IMG/VR virus record: IMGVR_UViG_3300021964_010927
Coordinates: 1-21,587 of that record
Length of the DNA: 21,587 nt
From: a virus
Direction: 5' to 3' (one strand)
The position numbers were made by a program, and so were the translations under genes. The notes beneath the pieces were generated by a model that was not told the DNA's origin, did not search any database, and saw nothing but the letters and a program-made list of their open reading frames with translations. Positions 14,727 through 21,587 of the stretch are shown here, piece by piece. The number at the start of each line of letters is the position of its first letter. The first letter of the stretch is position 1.

Positions 14727-15458
14727 ATGACATCAGTAATAAAACATATAGGTGAAACTAATTTTGAAACTGTAGGAAGCACTACAAAGTTAAACAATAC
14801 TGGTGTCATTTATGCTCAGTATAAATATTTATTATCAGGAGAATCTTATAGTATTAATGAAGCTCAAGATTGGGCAACTGGTCATTTTGGTGGAGATGAC
14901 GATAATCATTCTCACCTAAAATGCGTAAATGCTTCTTGTAATACTAACGGCCCCTTCCATGAAGTTACGCTTGTTTACCAAGGAATACCAAGAAATGCTA
15001 AAAATAAAATAGCAAAAGTAAGCGCATCCACAACAACCGAGCCAATTGATACGCATCCAGAATTTGAAAAATTTGCAGGAGATAAAGATGAACCTAAAAA
15101 CGAAGCAATATTTAATGATGATGGGACATTTAAAGCATTTAAGGTTCATCCTTCTTGCCCTAGACCAAGAAATAATAATAAAGCTGGAATTAAGTCTTAT
15201 TTAGCTCCAAGTATGACATATGAACTAGTTGCAGAATTAGGCTCCCCAAGTAATAACACTGAGGAAATAGGCACAATATCAATTTCCCCAGACCCACACG
15301 CGCCAGCAGGTCTTAATAGTTTAAGACCTCCCAAAATAGGCAAAAGAAATTGGCTTGTTATTGGTGTTGATGAGCAACCATTCGGAAATGGTGTAAGAGA
15401 GACAACAAAATGGAGACTCAGTGGTAGGCGAGAGTGGAATAAGGATATTTACGATTAA
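14727..15458 (+). CDS. Tail protein, 243 residues, paralogue of the next gene's C-terminal half
   Basis: First gene after the tape measure gene, so a baseplate, tail-tip or distal-tail component is likely. I do not recognise the family. Its sequence from about residue 30 to the end aligns with residues ~345-550 of the 15458 gene. Shared blocks are PIDTHPEFEKFAGDKDEPKN (next gene PIDSHPEFCDFGGDKDEPKN), GIKSYLAPS (GVKSYLSPN) and the closing WRLSGRREWNKDIYD (YRLSGKNGWDSDIYE). The pattern of a conserved Trp and 'LSG...W..DIY' at the end recalls domains near the tail tip of other phages, but this is only an impression. GGAGG lies 11 bases before the ATG, inside the end of the tape measure gene. 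The stop overlaps the next ATG by one base. Confidence 0.75.
   Translation: MTSVIKHIGETNFETVGSTTKLNNTGVIYAQYKYLLSGESYSINEAQDWATGHFGGDDDNHSHLKCVNASCNTNGPFHEVTLVYQGIPRNAKNKIAKVSASTTTEPIDTHPEFEKFAGDKDEPKNEAIFNDDGTFKAFKVHPSCPRPRNNNKAGIKSYLAPSMTYELVAELGSPSNNTEEIGTISISPDPHAPAGLNSLRPPKIGKRNWLVIGVDEQPFGNGVRETTKWRLSGRREWNKDIYD
15045..15140 (+). repeat. Direct repeat, copy A (gene 14727)
   Basis: A 96-base segment encoding the IDTHPEF ... GDKDEPKN ... block. The core from 15078 (GGAGATAAAGATGAACC) is almost unchanged at 16739 in the next gene, so the duplication is still visible in DNA as well as protein. Confidence 0.75.
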
Positions 15459-17110
15459 TGAGTGAGGAAGAAGACTATGGAGGAGGTGGAGGAGGAACTA
15501 CTACAACAACTACTACCACTACATTACCTCCATTCAATCCAGAGGATGAGTTTCCTGCGGTAATTGAGCGAACATCTGATGTAAGTCAGCCATGTACGCA
15601 GTTAGCAGAAGATTATTCTGGCCCAGAAAAATGTCACTTAATTGGAATTAGCCATTTCCAGACAACTTTTACATCAAAAACACCAAATGGTGGAACATAT
15701 AAATTAAATGGTCGGTTAGCTTATAGAAATGCATCTTGGTCAACGAAGCAGATAAGTCACTTATGGATTTATTATGATAGCCTTAGTTGCTGTTGGAGAC
15801 TAACACATAAAGGCACTATAGACTCTCCAATAGCGGAGCAAAAACAAATACAACAGTATAGTGACAATGAAGGTAATTCACTTGGTTTTTATATACCGAA
15901 TTTATTAATAGATTACACAAGAAGGGGAGTATATCTTCAGGGAGAATATGTAAACCCAAATGCAGGCTCTAGTAGCCCAGTTGGAGATTGGTTATGTAGT
16001 GCTGGTGGTAGTATTAGCGAGCAAGAAGTAAATCCCGTATTAACATGCAACGCAGGGGAAGCTCCAGATAATACATATGAGCAGATTACTGGCAGTAAAG
16101 ATTTTACTAGCTTTAGTAGTGCGCAAGGTCAGTTTAAAATAGTAGGTGATGAGAACGGAGAATGCGTAATATCTTTTTTTGAGCCAACACACAATGAAGT
16201 TACATTTGCTAAACGCAGATATGTTAAAATAATAATAAACAAAGATAATTCAGTAATATTTGACGCAGACGGCCCTCAGAAAAAAATATTAAAAGTTGGT
16301 GATACAATTAAATTCAATATGGTTAACGGCAAAGATTTCTTTCTAGTTAATTTTACATATATTGAAATTGGTAGTTTTATTGCTGGTATTAGTGTAGCTG
16401 GAGGTGCAGGAGGCATACAGATTCTTGGTCAGTTAAGTAATGACAGAACTATAGGAAGTAGTTTTTCGATGTCGGACAATAAAGTACAGCCCAAGGATAA
16501 ATATATAGTAAATGCAGGCGAAGGTGTATCATTTGCTCAAGGATTCACTGGTGGCACGCACAGTCCATACGATTATTGCTTTTTTGACTCAGCGGAAGTA
16601 ACAACTCTAGAAGGAGGCTTTGAAAGTGTTAGCATTAATTATAAAGGATTTTGGAATAATGAATATTCCACTATAACAATTCAATCATCTACAAACACAG
16701 ACCCGATTGACTCACATCCAGAATTTTGCGACTTTGGAGGAGATAAAGATGAACCCAAAAATGGAGCAATATTTAGAGATGATGAAACCTTTGATAAATT
16801 TGAGTTATACGTAGGAGATTTACTAAATGAATTTGCTGGTGTTAAAAGTTATCTTAGCCCAAATTATGTAGTTACGGAAAAAATAGAATATGCATTTGCT
16901 ACATTTGACGATTTAAAATCAATCGGAAAAGTGCAATCACCGCGCGGCTCAAGTGGGGGAGCGCAAAAAGCACGTAATTTAGCAAGAGGACAAAGAGATT
17001 TCCTTGTCACATCAGTATCATGGCAAGCATATGGCCAAGGTTGTATAGTAACCAAAAATTATAGATTAAGCGGTAAAAACGGCTGGGACTCAGATATATA
17101 TGAGAAATGA
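15458..17110 (+). CDS. Tail protein, 550 residues, with Gly6-Thr9 linker and duplicated C-terminal domain
   Basis: The protein starts with an acidic peptide, then six Gly and nine Thr (residues 8-22), a flexible linker of a kind that may be O-linked or simply unstructured. Residues ~30-190 hold a cysteine-containing, beta-rich region (ISHLWIYYDSLSCCWRLTHK). Residues ~195-340 form a second beta-rich region with a Gly-rich stretch (ISVAGGAGGIQILG). Residues ~345-550 are a paralogue of the 14727 gene product. The protein therefore looks like a fusion of an adhesin-like N-terminal part to a duplicated tail-tip domain. AAGGA lies 12 bases before the ATG; start and stop overlap the neighbours by one and four bases. 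A role in the tail tip or fibre is inferred from position and composition; I recognise no named family. Confidence 0.75.
   Translation: MSEEEDYGGGGGGTTTTTTTTTLPPFNPEDEFPAVIERTSDVSQPCTQLAEDYSGPEKCHLIGISHFQTTFTSKTPNGGTYKLNGRLAYRNASWSTKQISHLWIYYDSLSCCWRLTHKGTIDSPIAEQKQIQQYSDNEGNSLGFYIPNLLIDYTRRGVYLQGEYVNPNAGSSSPVGDWLCSAGGSISEQEVNPVLTCNAGEAPDNTYEQITGSKDFTSFSSAQGQFKIVGDENGECVISFFEPTHNEVTFAKRRYVKIIINKDNSVIFDADGPQKKILKVGDTIKFNMVNGKDFFLVNFTYIEIGSFIAGISVAGGAGGIQILGQLSNDRTIGSSFSMSDNKVQPKDKYIVNAGEGVSFAQGFTGGTHSPYDYCFFDSAEVTTLEGGFESVSINYKGFWNNEYSTITIQSSTNTDPIDSHPEFCDFGGDKDEPKNGAIFRDDETFDKFELYVGDLLNEFAGVKSYLSPNYVVTEKIEYAFATFDDLKSIGKVQSPRGSSGGAQKARNLARGQRDFLVTSVSWQAYGQGCIVTKNYRLSGKNGWDSDIYEK
15479..15523 (+). 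repeat. Low-complexity tract encoding Gly6 then Thr9
   Basis: Purine-rich GGAGGTGGAGG-like codons followed by nine ACN codons (ACT, ACA and ACC mixed). The varied third bases show the Thr run is not a simple slippage of one triplet and is probably kept at the protein level. Confidence 0.8.
16706..16801 (+). repeat. Direct repeat, copy B (gene 15458)
   Basis: Partner of the 96-base segment at 15045-15140, the same length with no gap by eye, encoding IDSHPEF ... GDKDEPKN ... . Confidence 0.75.
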
Positions 17111-17706
17111 AATCGAAAGGTCCTAAATTTAATATTCCAGCTTTTCCTGAAATTGGTGAAGCTATAAATTCTGTAGTTGATTGGGTTGAGTCTCTTCCGA
17201 CAGTTCCTGAATTTGTCGCAGGTCCTAATGTTTTAGTTTCATCCGATGAAAACACAGTAACAATTGAGGCAGCGGCAGTTCCTGAATCCACAGAAGGAAT
17301 AGGAGAATGTACATTTAAATTTGGAACTAAAGATTGTACGGATGATGATGAACCCTTATGTACATTATACGCAAAAGGTGGTTCAGTAAATGGATTATTC
17401 CCAACAAATTTTGATAACATAGGTAAAATTAAAGCCGATGATGAAAAATTTCTTTACCTAGATATAACAACTGGAAATACAGGTATTCTAACAATGGAAT
17501 ATACGTTAGCAGACAGCGTTAAGCCATTAACAGCACAATACGCAGAAGGAGCGCCCCCAACCACAGTGGAAATTTTTATAGGTCGCTTAATTGCAAAAGA
17601 AATTAATTCCAATTACTGCGATGGTATATCAATGAGACCAGAAATTGCATACGTTGAAAGTAGTTCTGCCGATTCAAGAACCTTTTATTATTGGAGCATA
17701 CAGTAG
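17107..17706 (+). CDS. Hypothetical tail-tip protein, 199 residues
   Basis: I do not recognise this protein. It starts with a short basic and proline-containing stretch (KGPKFNIPAFPEIGEA), then an acidic helix-like part and beta-rich segments (TVTIEAAAVP, FLYLDITTG, TVEIFIGRLIA). It ends with FYYWSIQ, an aromatic C-terminus. Pairs of cysteines occur around ECTFKFGTKDCTDDDEPLC. It overlaps the previous gene by four bases (ATGA) and the next by one, so it belongs to the same translated unit. Its place between two large tail proteins suggests a tip or fibre-connecting component. Confidence 0.68.
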   Translation: MKSKGPKFNIPAFPEIGEAINSVVDWVESLPTVPEFVAGPNVLVSSDENTVTIEAAAVPESTEGIGECTFKFGTKDCTDDDEPLCTLYAKGGSVNGLFPTNFDNIGKIKADDEKFLYLDITTGNTGILTMEYTLADSVKPLTAQYAEGAPPTTVEIFIGRLIAKEINSNYCDGISMRPEIAYVESSSADSRTFYYWSIQ

Positions 17707-20700
17707 TGGGTGTAAAATTATCATGCGTTGGTGAAAGAAACCAGACTTACACCGTCACAGCAAGTGAAACCTATTCATTCTCCTCGCATTTCGCTGAGAC
17801 AAGAAACATAGACGATTGTGTTGCACAGGTGGCTAATAACTTTCTCGGCAATCCATATACATTTTGTTCATGTACAGACAAGCAAACTACTGATAATGCT
17901 GCGACCTATAAGAGTTTCCTCACTGTGAAAGCAACTAGTACTCTTGGTGGACATCCTGACGAACATGCCGTAAGTGTTGAGAGTGAAGATAAGTATTCCG
18001 ATGGATTTGGAGACCGATTTCATTCTCCGAGAAATACTGCAAACGGTTGTAAAACGTTTAAATACGAGTTAGAAGGTGGTGGTGCAGGTTCAACCACAGA
18101 ATTATGGAACATAAAAGGTCATCATAGTACAGACAAGTGGTCTGACTCATGGCATACTGTTAGTGAAGATAGTAATGGATACACGAAAGGGAAGGAAGTA
18201 AATAATTATCCTCCTTATATTACTTATTATCCTGCCCACGAAGATAATTTCGTTCCTTGGTTTTCTAAAAGAATTACATCAAAAGCGGAAACTTTCACAG
18301 TTCCAGAAATTATATATAGCACAGATTTATCAGGAAAAGTTTCAGACTTAAGTACATTTTTAAATACATCAACAAGGCCATTCACTACATTTAATCGAAT
18401 ATTAACGCATGAAGAAATGTATACGAGCGTTAGTAATCATTATACAGAAATCAGTGATGATGCCCCTCGCATCTATTACAATGATACCCGAACTTTCAAG
18501 ACAGCTAGATTCCCCTTCGAAAATATCCTGACCACAATAATATGTGATGATAAAGATTTTGTCATATTTAATACAGCCGCGGCTTCTTATGCAGGAAATC
18601 ACTCTTTCACTAAAGCTAAAACAGTTGTAATAAATGAAATACCGCCAAGTCAGAATTGGCTTGGTAGGGCTTACCATGTACCAAATAAATCTAAAACTCT
18701 ATCTTGGTCAACTTTTGGTAAAGATTACAGGTTGCCGTATAATTTTGGCGAAACTGAATACCCATTATTTAAAAAGAAAACTTTAAATGTTAAAAATTGG
18801 GATGTTGGGAAATGGAGTGGTGCAAATTTTAAGCGCTATCAAATAATTGAACCTGTTAATCAAAAAGCCAATCTCAGTTATCTTTATCAGGAATCACAAG
18901 AAATAGTAGAAGCTCCTTATACATTTTCTTCCGATTGGCATGCTAGATTTAGTTTGTATAAAACTAAACAAGTTACAGTTAATTGGTTAATCCCATCCCC
19001 AGCCAAAATAAATATAGGAAATTCATATGGAGCTATACAATATCCACAAGTCGAAAACCATCTTTCCTACACAAAACTTAACATAGAAGGCTGGACACCC
19101 CTTGGTGGAGGATTCAGAAATCAATCTGCGACCTATCCAGTAAATGCTGGATACACGGCATTTGAGGTAGGAAGTAAAACTACATACACAGAACTTGGAG
19201 ACAAATCCAGGCGCAGCTCATTTAAGCATGGTGTTAGCGCTTCACCATCTAGGGATTGGGCGTATTATCAACCAAACGAAGTTACTGTTCTAGGTGACAT
19301 TTACTTACAAGCTACTAATATAGGTAAAGTCTTGCCTAGGAAATTTGGAAGTAATTTCATTCAAGGTTCCAATAGGGGTACAAATGCGGATTATTTTAAG
19401 GCAGTGCAAGGAGAGCGATGGCCCGTACATAATATATTTGGTGACACTAGGGTAGATAATAACATAGGAGCGCAAGCCTATAGGGACAATCAGGCTTTAG
19501 CTATTGGAGACATTGATGTTAGTGTCCGAAATTACAAATTTGTGACAACACGCACCAAATATCTCACAATTGCTGGCAGGAGAAAAAGGACTACAGAAAC
19601 CCATCATTTACAAAGTTTTGGTTTACCAGTAGCTAATTTCACTAACCCCGAAACTGCTAAGGAATTTTGGAGTTTTTCATATACCGATATTGTCAAGACA
19701 TCCGACCCTGAGGACTCCAATAAAACTAGTTATGTAAGTAGTCATAATAGAATAATTGAACATAATTTAGGACTTGATTACAATAGACCCCCAAATGCAT
19801 CAACTTATGCAATAACTGATTATGACGACTCAAATTGGAAAGAAGCCAAAAAACCTAAAGCTATAGAAGTATTAGATAGCTCTTGGTATGGCCCGTTAAC
19901 ACAAAATGGTGCATACCATTCTGGAAGCGGTGTAAATTCCCACGGCCATGAATCATTTAATATAGCTGATTATAGACATATTGGTAATATAAATAATTAC
20001 GATTGGAGGTATCATTCAACAAATTCTTCATCATGGCTAGAAGTTGATGATGTAGACAGAGGTGCGTATCATGGTCTAAAAGTTGCAGATTATCACTATA
20101 AAGGTATTCTTGATGCCCCCCGTGAATACCTCAAATCCCTTAAATTACAGAGAGTCGATTGGTGGGGAGGCGGAATTATTAATTATCATGCACCACCAGA
20201 CCACGGAAATTCTTTCTACTACAATAAATGGCATGATGATTATAATTATAGATTTAACGCAAAAGATGCTCTTCTAGTAGCACCTATTGGAGTTGGTGGA
20301 ATTGGTTACGATGGAAGCCCTTTTTCTGGATATATAGGTAATTATTATAAAAGTGACTTAGATATTACATCTTATGTAGAAAACTCCAATGGTTCATTTG
20401 ATTCCTCAAAAACAAAACTCTCCTTAGGCTTACATACGTATATTGGTACAGCCCAAACTTTTTTCGCAGCAAATCCATTTAGTTCTATAAATGAACCACT
20501 AGGCAGTACAAAATTAGGAGCTGGTACACCTTTTTCTGTAATTTATAACCCTTTCCAGAAAAAAAGAAATACCTTTACAGATTCTAATATATTATCTAAT
20601 AATCCTGAGTATTTTATAGAAGGAATGAGATTTCAAGACGGAGTAATAACAAAAAGAGGAAAGCCAGCCCAAACAGAAACAAAGGAGAATGAAGACGGAG

Positions 20701-20813
20701 AAAGAGTCACCTTTGTAGTGTCGATGGCCGAGATGCCCCAAACGGGAAATATCAGCGCTTACTATGAATCTTTATTCAATGTAGTTTCAAAAGCCACATG
20801 GAATGGGCAATAA
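17706..20813 (+). CDS. Large tail fibre / tail-tip protein, about 1035 residues, unrecognised
   Basis: The frame opens at TTG 17691, but GTG 17706 is the better start: it overlaps the previous TAG by one base, and GGAG lies nine bases upstream (17693-17696). The protein is very rich in Tyr, Asn, Ser, Thr, Trp and His and seems to be beta-structured throughout, with no membrane segment or coiled coil that I can see. Such composition is common in receptor-binding or fibre proteins. I find no collagen-like repeat, chaperone domain or catalytic motif. The C-terminal end is charged (QTETKENEDGERVTFVVSM). Host recognition is the likely job by place, length and composition only. It overlaps the next gene by 11 bases. 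Confidence 0.7.
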   Translation: MGVKLSCVGERNQTYTVTASETYSFSSHFAETRNIDDCVAQVANNFLGNPYTFCSCTDKQTTDNAATYKSFLTVKATSTLGGHPDEHAVSVESEDKYSDGFGDRFHSPRNTANGCKTFKYELEGGGAGSTTELWNIKGHHSTDKWSDSWHTVSEDSNGYTKGKEVNNYPPYITYYPAHEDNFVPWFSKRITSKAETFTVPEIIYSTDLSGKVSDLSTFLNTSTRPFTTFNRILTHEEMYTSVSNHYTEISDDAPRIYYNDTRTFKTARFPFENILTTIICDDKDFVIFNTAAASYAGNHSFTKAKTVVINEIPPSQNWLGRAYHVPNKSKTLSWSTFGKDYRLPYNFGETEYPLFKKKTLNVKNWDVGKWSGANFKRYQIIEPVNQKANLSYLYQESQEIVEAPYTFSSDWHARFSLYKTKQVTVNWLIPSPAKINIGNSYGAIQYPQVENHLSYTKLNIEGWTPLGGGFRNQSATYPVNAGYTAFEVGSKTTYTELGDKSRRSSFKHGVSASPSRDWAYYQPNEVTVLGDIYLQATNIGKVLPRKFGSNFIQGSNRGTNADYFKAVQGERWPVHNIFGDTRVDNNIGAQAYRDNQALAIGDIDVSVRNYKFVTTRTKYLTIAGRRKRTTETHHLQSFGLPVANFTNPETAKEFWSFSYTDIVKTSDPEDSNKTSYVSSHNRIIEHNLGLDYNRPPNASTYAITDYDDSNWKEAKKPKAIEVLDSSWYGPLTQNGAYHSGSGVNSHGHESFNIADYRHIGNINNYDWRYHSTNSSSWLEVDDVDRGAYHGLKVADYHYKGILDAPREYLKSLKLQRVDWWGGGIINYHAPPDHGNSFYYNKWHDDYNYRFNAKDALLVAPIGVGGIGYDGSPFSGYIGNYYKSDLDITSYVENSNGSFDSSKTKLSLGLHTYIGTAQTFFAANPFSSINEPLGSTKLGAGTPFSVIYNPFQKKRNTFTDSNILSNNPEYFIEGMRFQDGVITKRGKPAQTETKENEDGERVTFVVSMAEMPQTGNISAYYESLFNVVSKATWNGQ

Positions 20814-21587
20814 ACACTATATAGCTACATATGCAACAGAGCGTTATACATACGCGCTCCCAAATTTCGGAAGAAGAATCGCAGCCTCTATCGTAGATTC
20901 AGGCATAAAGAAAGGTGTCTTCCTCTTTGTTTGCGATGAAGAAGAAAACACAAAAGATTGTGCGCGAAAATATATAGAAAGTGTATTACCAAAAGGATGG
21001 ATTTTCAAGCTTATGCCGATTGCGGTAAATGATAAAGAAGTAAAAAATTACAAAGAAGATGCTCAATTATTAATAGCTCAACTTCAGTCATGTGCGTTTA
21101 CTGAAGCAAGAAAGAATAACGCTAAATCTTTTTTTAGCGTAGAGTCAGATGTCCTAGTTCAGCCAAATTCATATAGAGTAGCTATGGACTGCATTAAATT
21201 TGATAATGGATATTATGATATAGCAATGTGTTCTTATCCATCACAAGGAGGTGGACCGTTCTTAGGCGGAAGGGGGACAAAGCAATCTCAAATAGCAAAT
21301 GACGTATATGAAGATGAAAAAGATATACCAAAAGAACTTTTAAAGAAGAAAAAAACCTTAGACGATAAAATAAACAAAATTGAAAAAAAATGGCAAACTG
21401 ACAAAGACCACATTGCGGCTCAAAAATCAAGAGATGAATTAAGGGAAGAAGAGGAAGAAATTCAAAAAAAAATCAAAGATTGTCCACCTAAAGGCAATGT
21501 GTATGAGTTAAATGCCAAAAGATGGCGCAAGAGAGGATGGATGGAACATGCATATCCAGCAATAGGGAAAGGTGCTATAGTTCCTAC
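20803..21587 (+). CDS. Glycosyltransferase-like protein with coiled-coil insertion, 3' end missing
   Basis: An open frame runs from ATG 20803 to the window end (261 residues, no stop), overlapping the fibre gene by 11 bases. The first part looks like a GT-A nucleotide-sugar-binding fold: a strand GVFLFVCDEEEN, a helix with AQLQSCAFTEARKNNAKS and then the strand FFSVESDVLVQP, where E114-S115-D116 would be the DxD-like metal site. A segment ending GPFLGGRGTK follows. Residues ~175-226 are a Lys/Glu coiled coil (LDDKINKIEKKW, ELREEEEEIQKK), unusual inside such a fold. After it the GT-like pattern resumes (RWRKRGWMEHAYPAIGKG). It could modify a virion protein or a host glycan. The gene continues past the window, so the domain limits cannot be judged. 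The family is assigned from pattern only. Confidence 0.6.
   Translation, partial: MGNKHYIATYATERYTYALPNFGRRIAASIVDSGIKKGVFLFVCDEEENTKDCARKYIESVLPKGWIFKLMPIAVNDKEVKNYKEDAQLLIAQLQSCAFTEARKNNAKSFFSVESDVLVQPNSYRVAMDCIKFDNGYYDIAMCSYPSQGGGPFLGGRGTKQSQIANDVYEDEKDIPKELLKKKKTLDDKINKIEKKWQTDKDHIAAQKSRDELREEEEEIQKKIKDCPPKGNVYELNAKRWRKRGWMEHAYPAIGKGAIVP

Noticed and set aside
17691-17693. TTG as the start of the large tail protein
   Set aside because: GTG at 17706 overlaps the previous stop and has GGAG at a good distance; the GGAG overlaps the TTG itself, and nothing comparable precedes it.
20083-20277. 64-residue + strand frame inside the large tail protein gene
   Set aside because: It lies completely within a longer coding frame and has no ribosome binding site.
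1-21587. CRISPR arrays, tRNA genes, insertion sequences and attachment sites
   Set aside because: Read for and not seen: no regularly spaced repeats, no cloverleaf-like sequence, no transposase frame and no integrase or core-site-like repeat.

Overview
The window is a stretch of a tailed double-stranded DNA phage (or prophage) genome, read entirely on the + strand. It is the head-and-tail morphogenesis block of a long-tailed, siphovirus-type phage. The DNA is AT-rich. Genes are packed tightly, many with 1-4 base stop/start overlaps, and there is no tRNA, integrase, lysis or replication gene in view. The host cannot be read from the sequence. Poly-Thr linkers, AT-rich codon use and the many unfamiliar tail proteins remind me of marine siphoviruses, but that is an impression, not a result.

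Head region (1-5138): the 3' part of an HK97-type portal gene, a small hypothetical gene, a very long prohead protease gene whose catalytic domain sits only in the last ~150 residues, and the major capsid gene with an N-terminal scaffold-like region. The portal tail and the protease N-terminal extension share a repeated ~90-105 residue domain (three copies). A strong hairpin terminator follows the capsid gene at 5163-5198.

Neck region (5211-7511): two small overlapping unknown genes, a head-tail adaptor, a neck/tail-completion candidate and a tail-terminator candidate.

Tail region (7584-20813): a structural protein carrying an embedded carbohydrate-binding-like module, a tail tube candidate, an unknown gene, and a gpG/gpT-type tail assembly chaperone pair joined by a clear -1 frameshift site (A AAA AAC at 9463-9469). 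A 1675-residue tape measure protein follows, then four tail-tip/fibre genes. Two of these (14727 and 15458) share a duplicated domain, and the last encodes about 1035 residues that I do not recognise. The window ends inside a glycosyltransferase-like gene with a coiled-coil insertion.

Control signals: a motif TTGAC-N4-ATTGT (one copy with a single mismatch) lies upstream of four genes: the small gene at 1160, the protease, the capsid and the gene at 7584. It may be a phage promoter element. The most promising material is the portal/protease shared domain, this motif, the frameshift site with its nested stem, the carbohydrate-binding-like insert and the glycosyltransferase-like gene beside the tail fibres.
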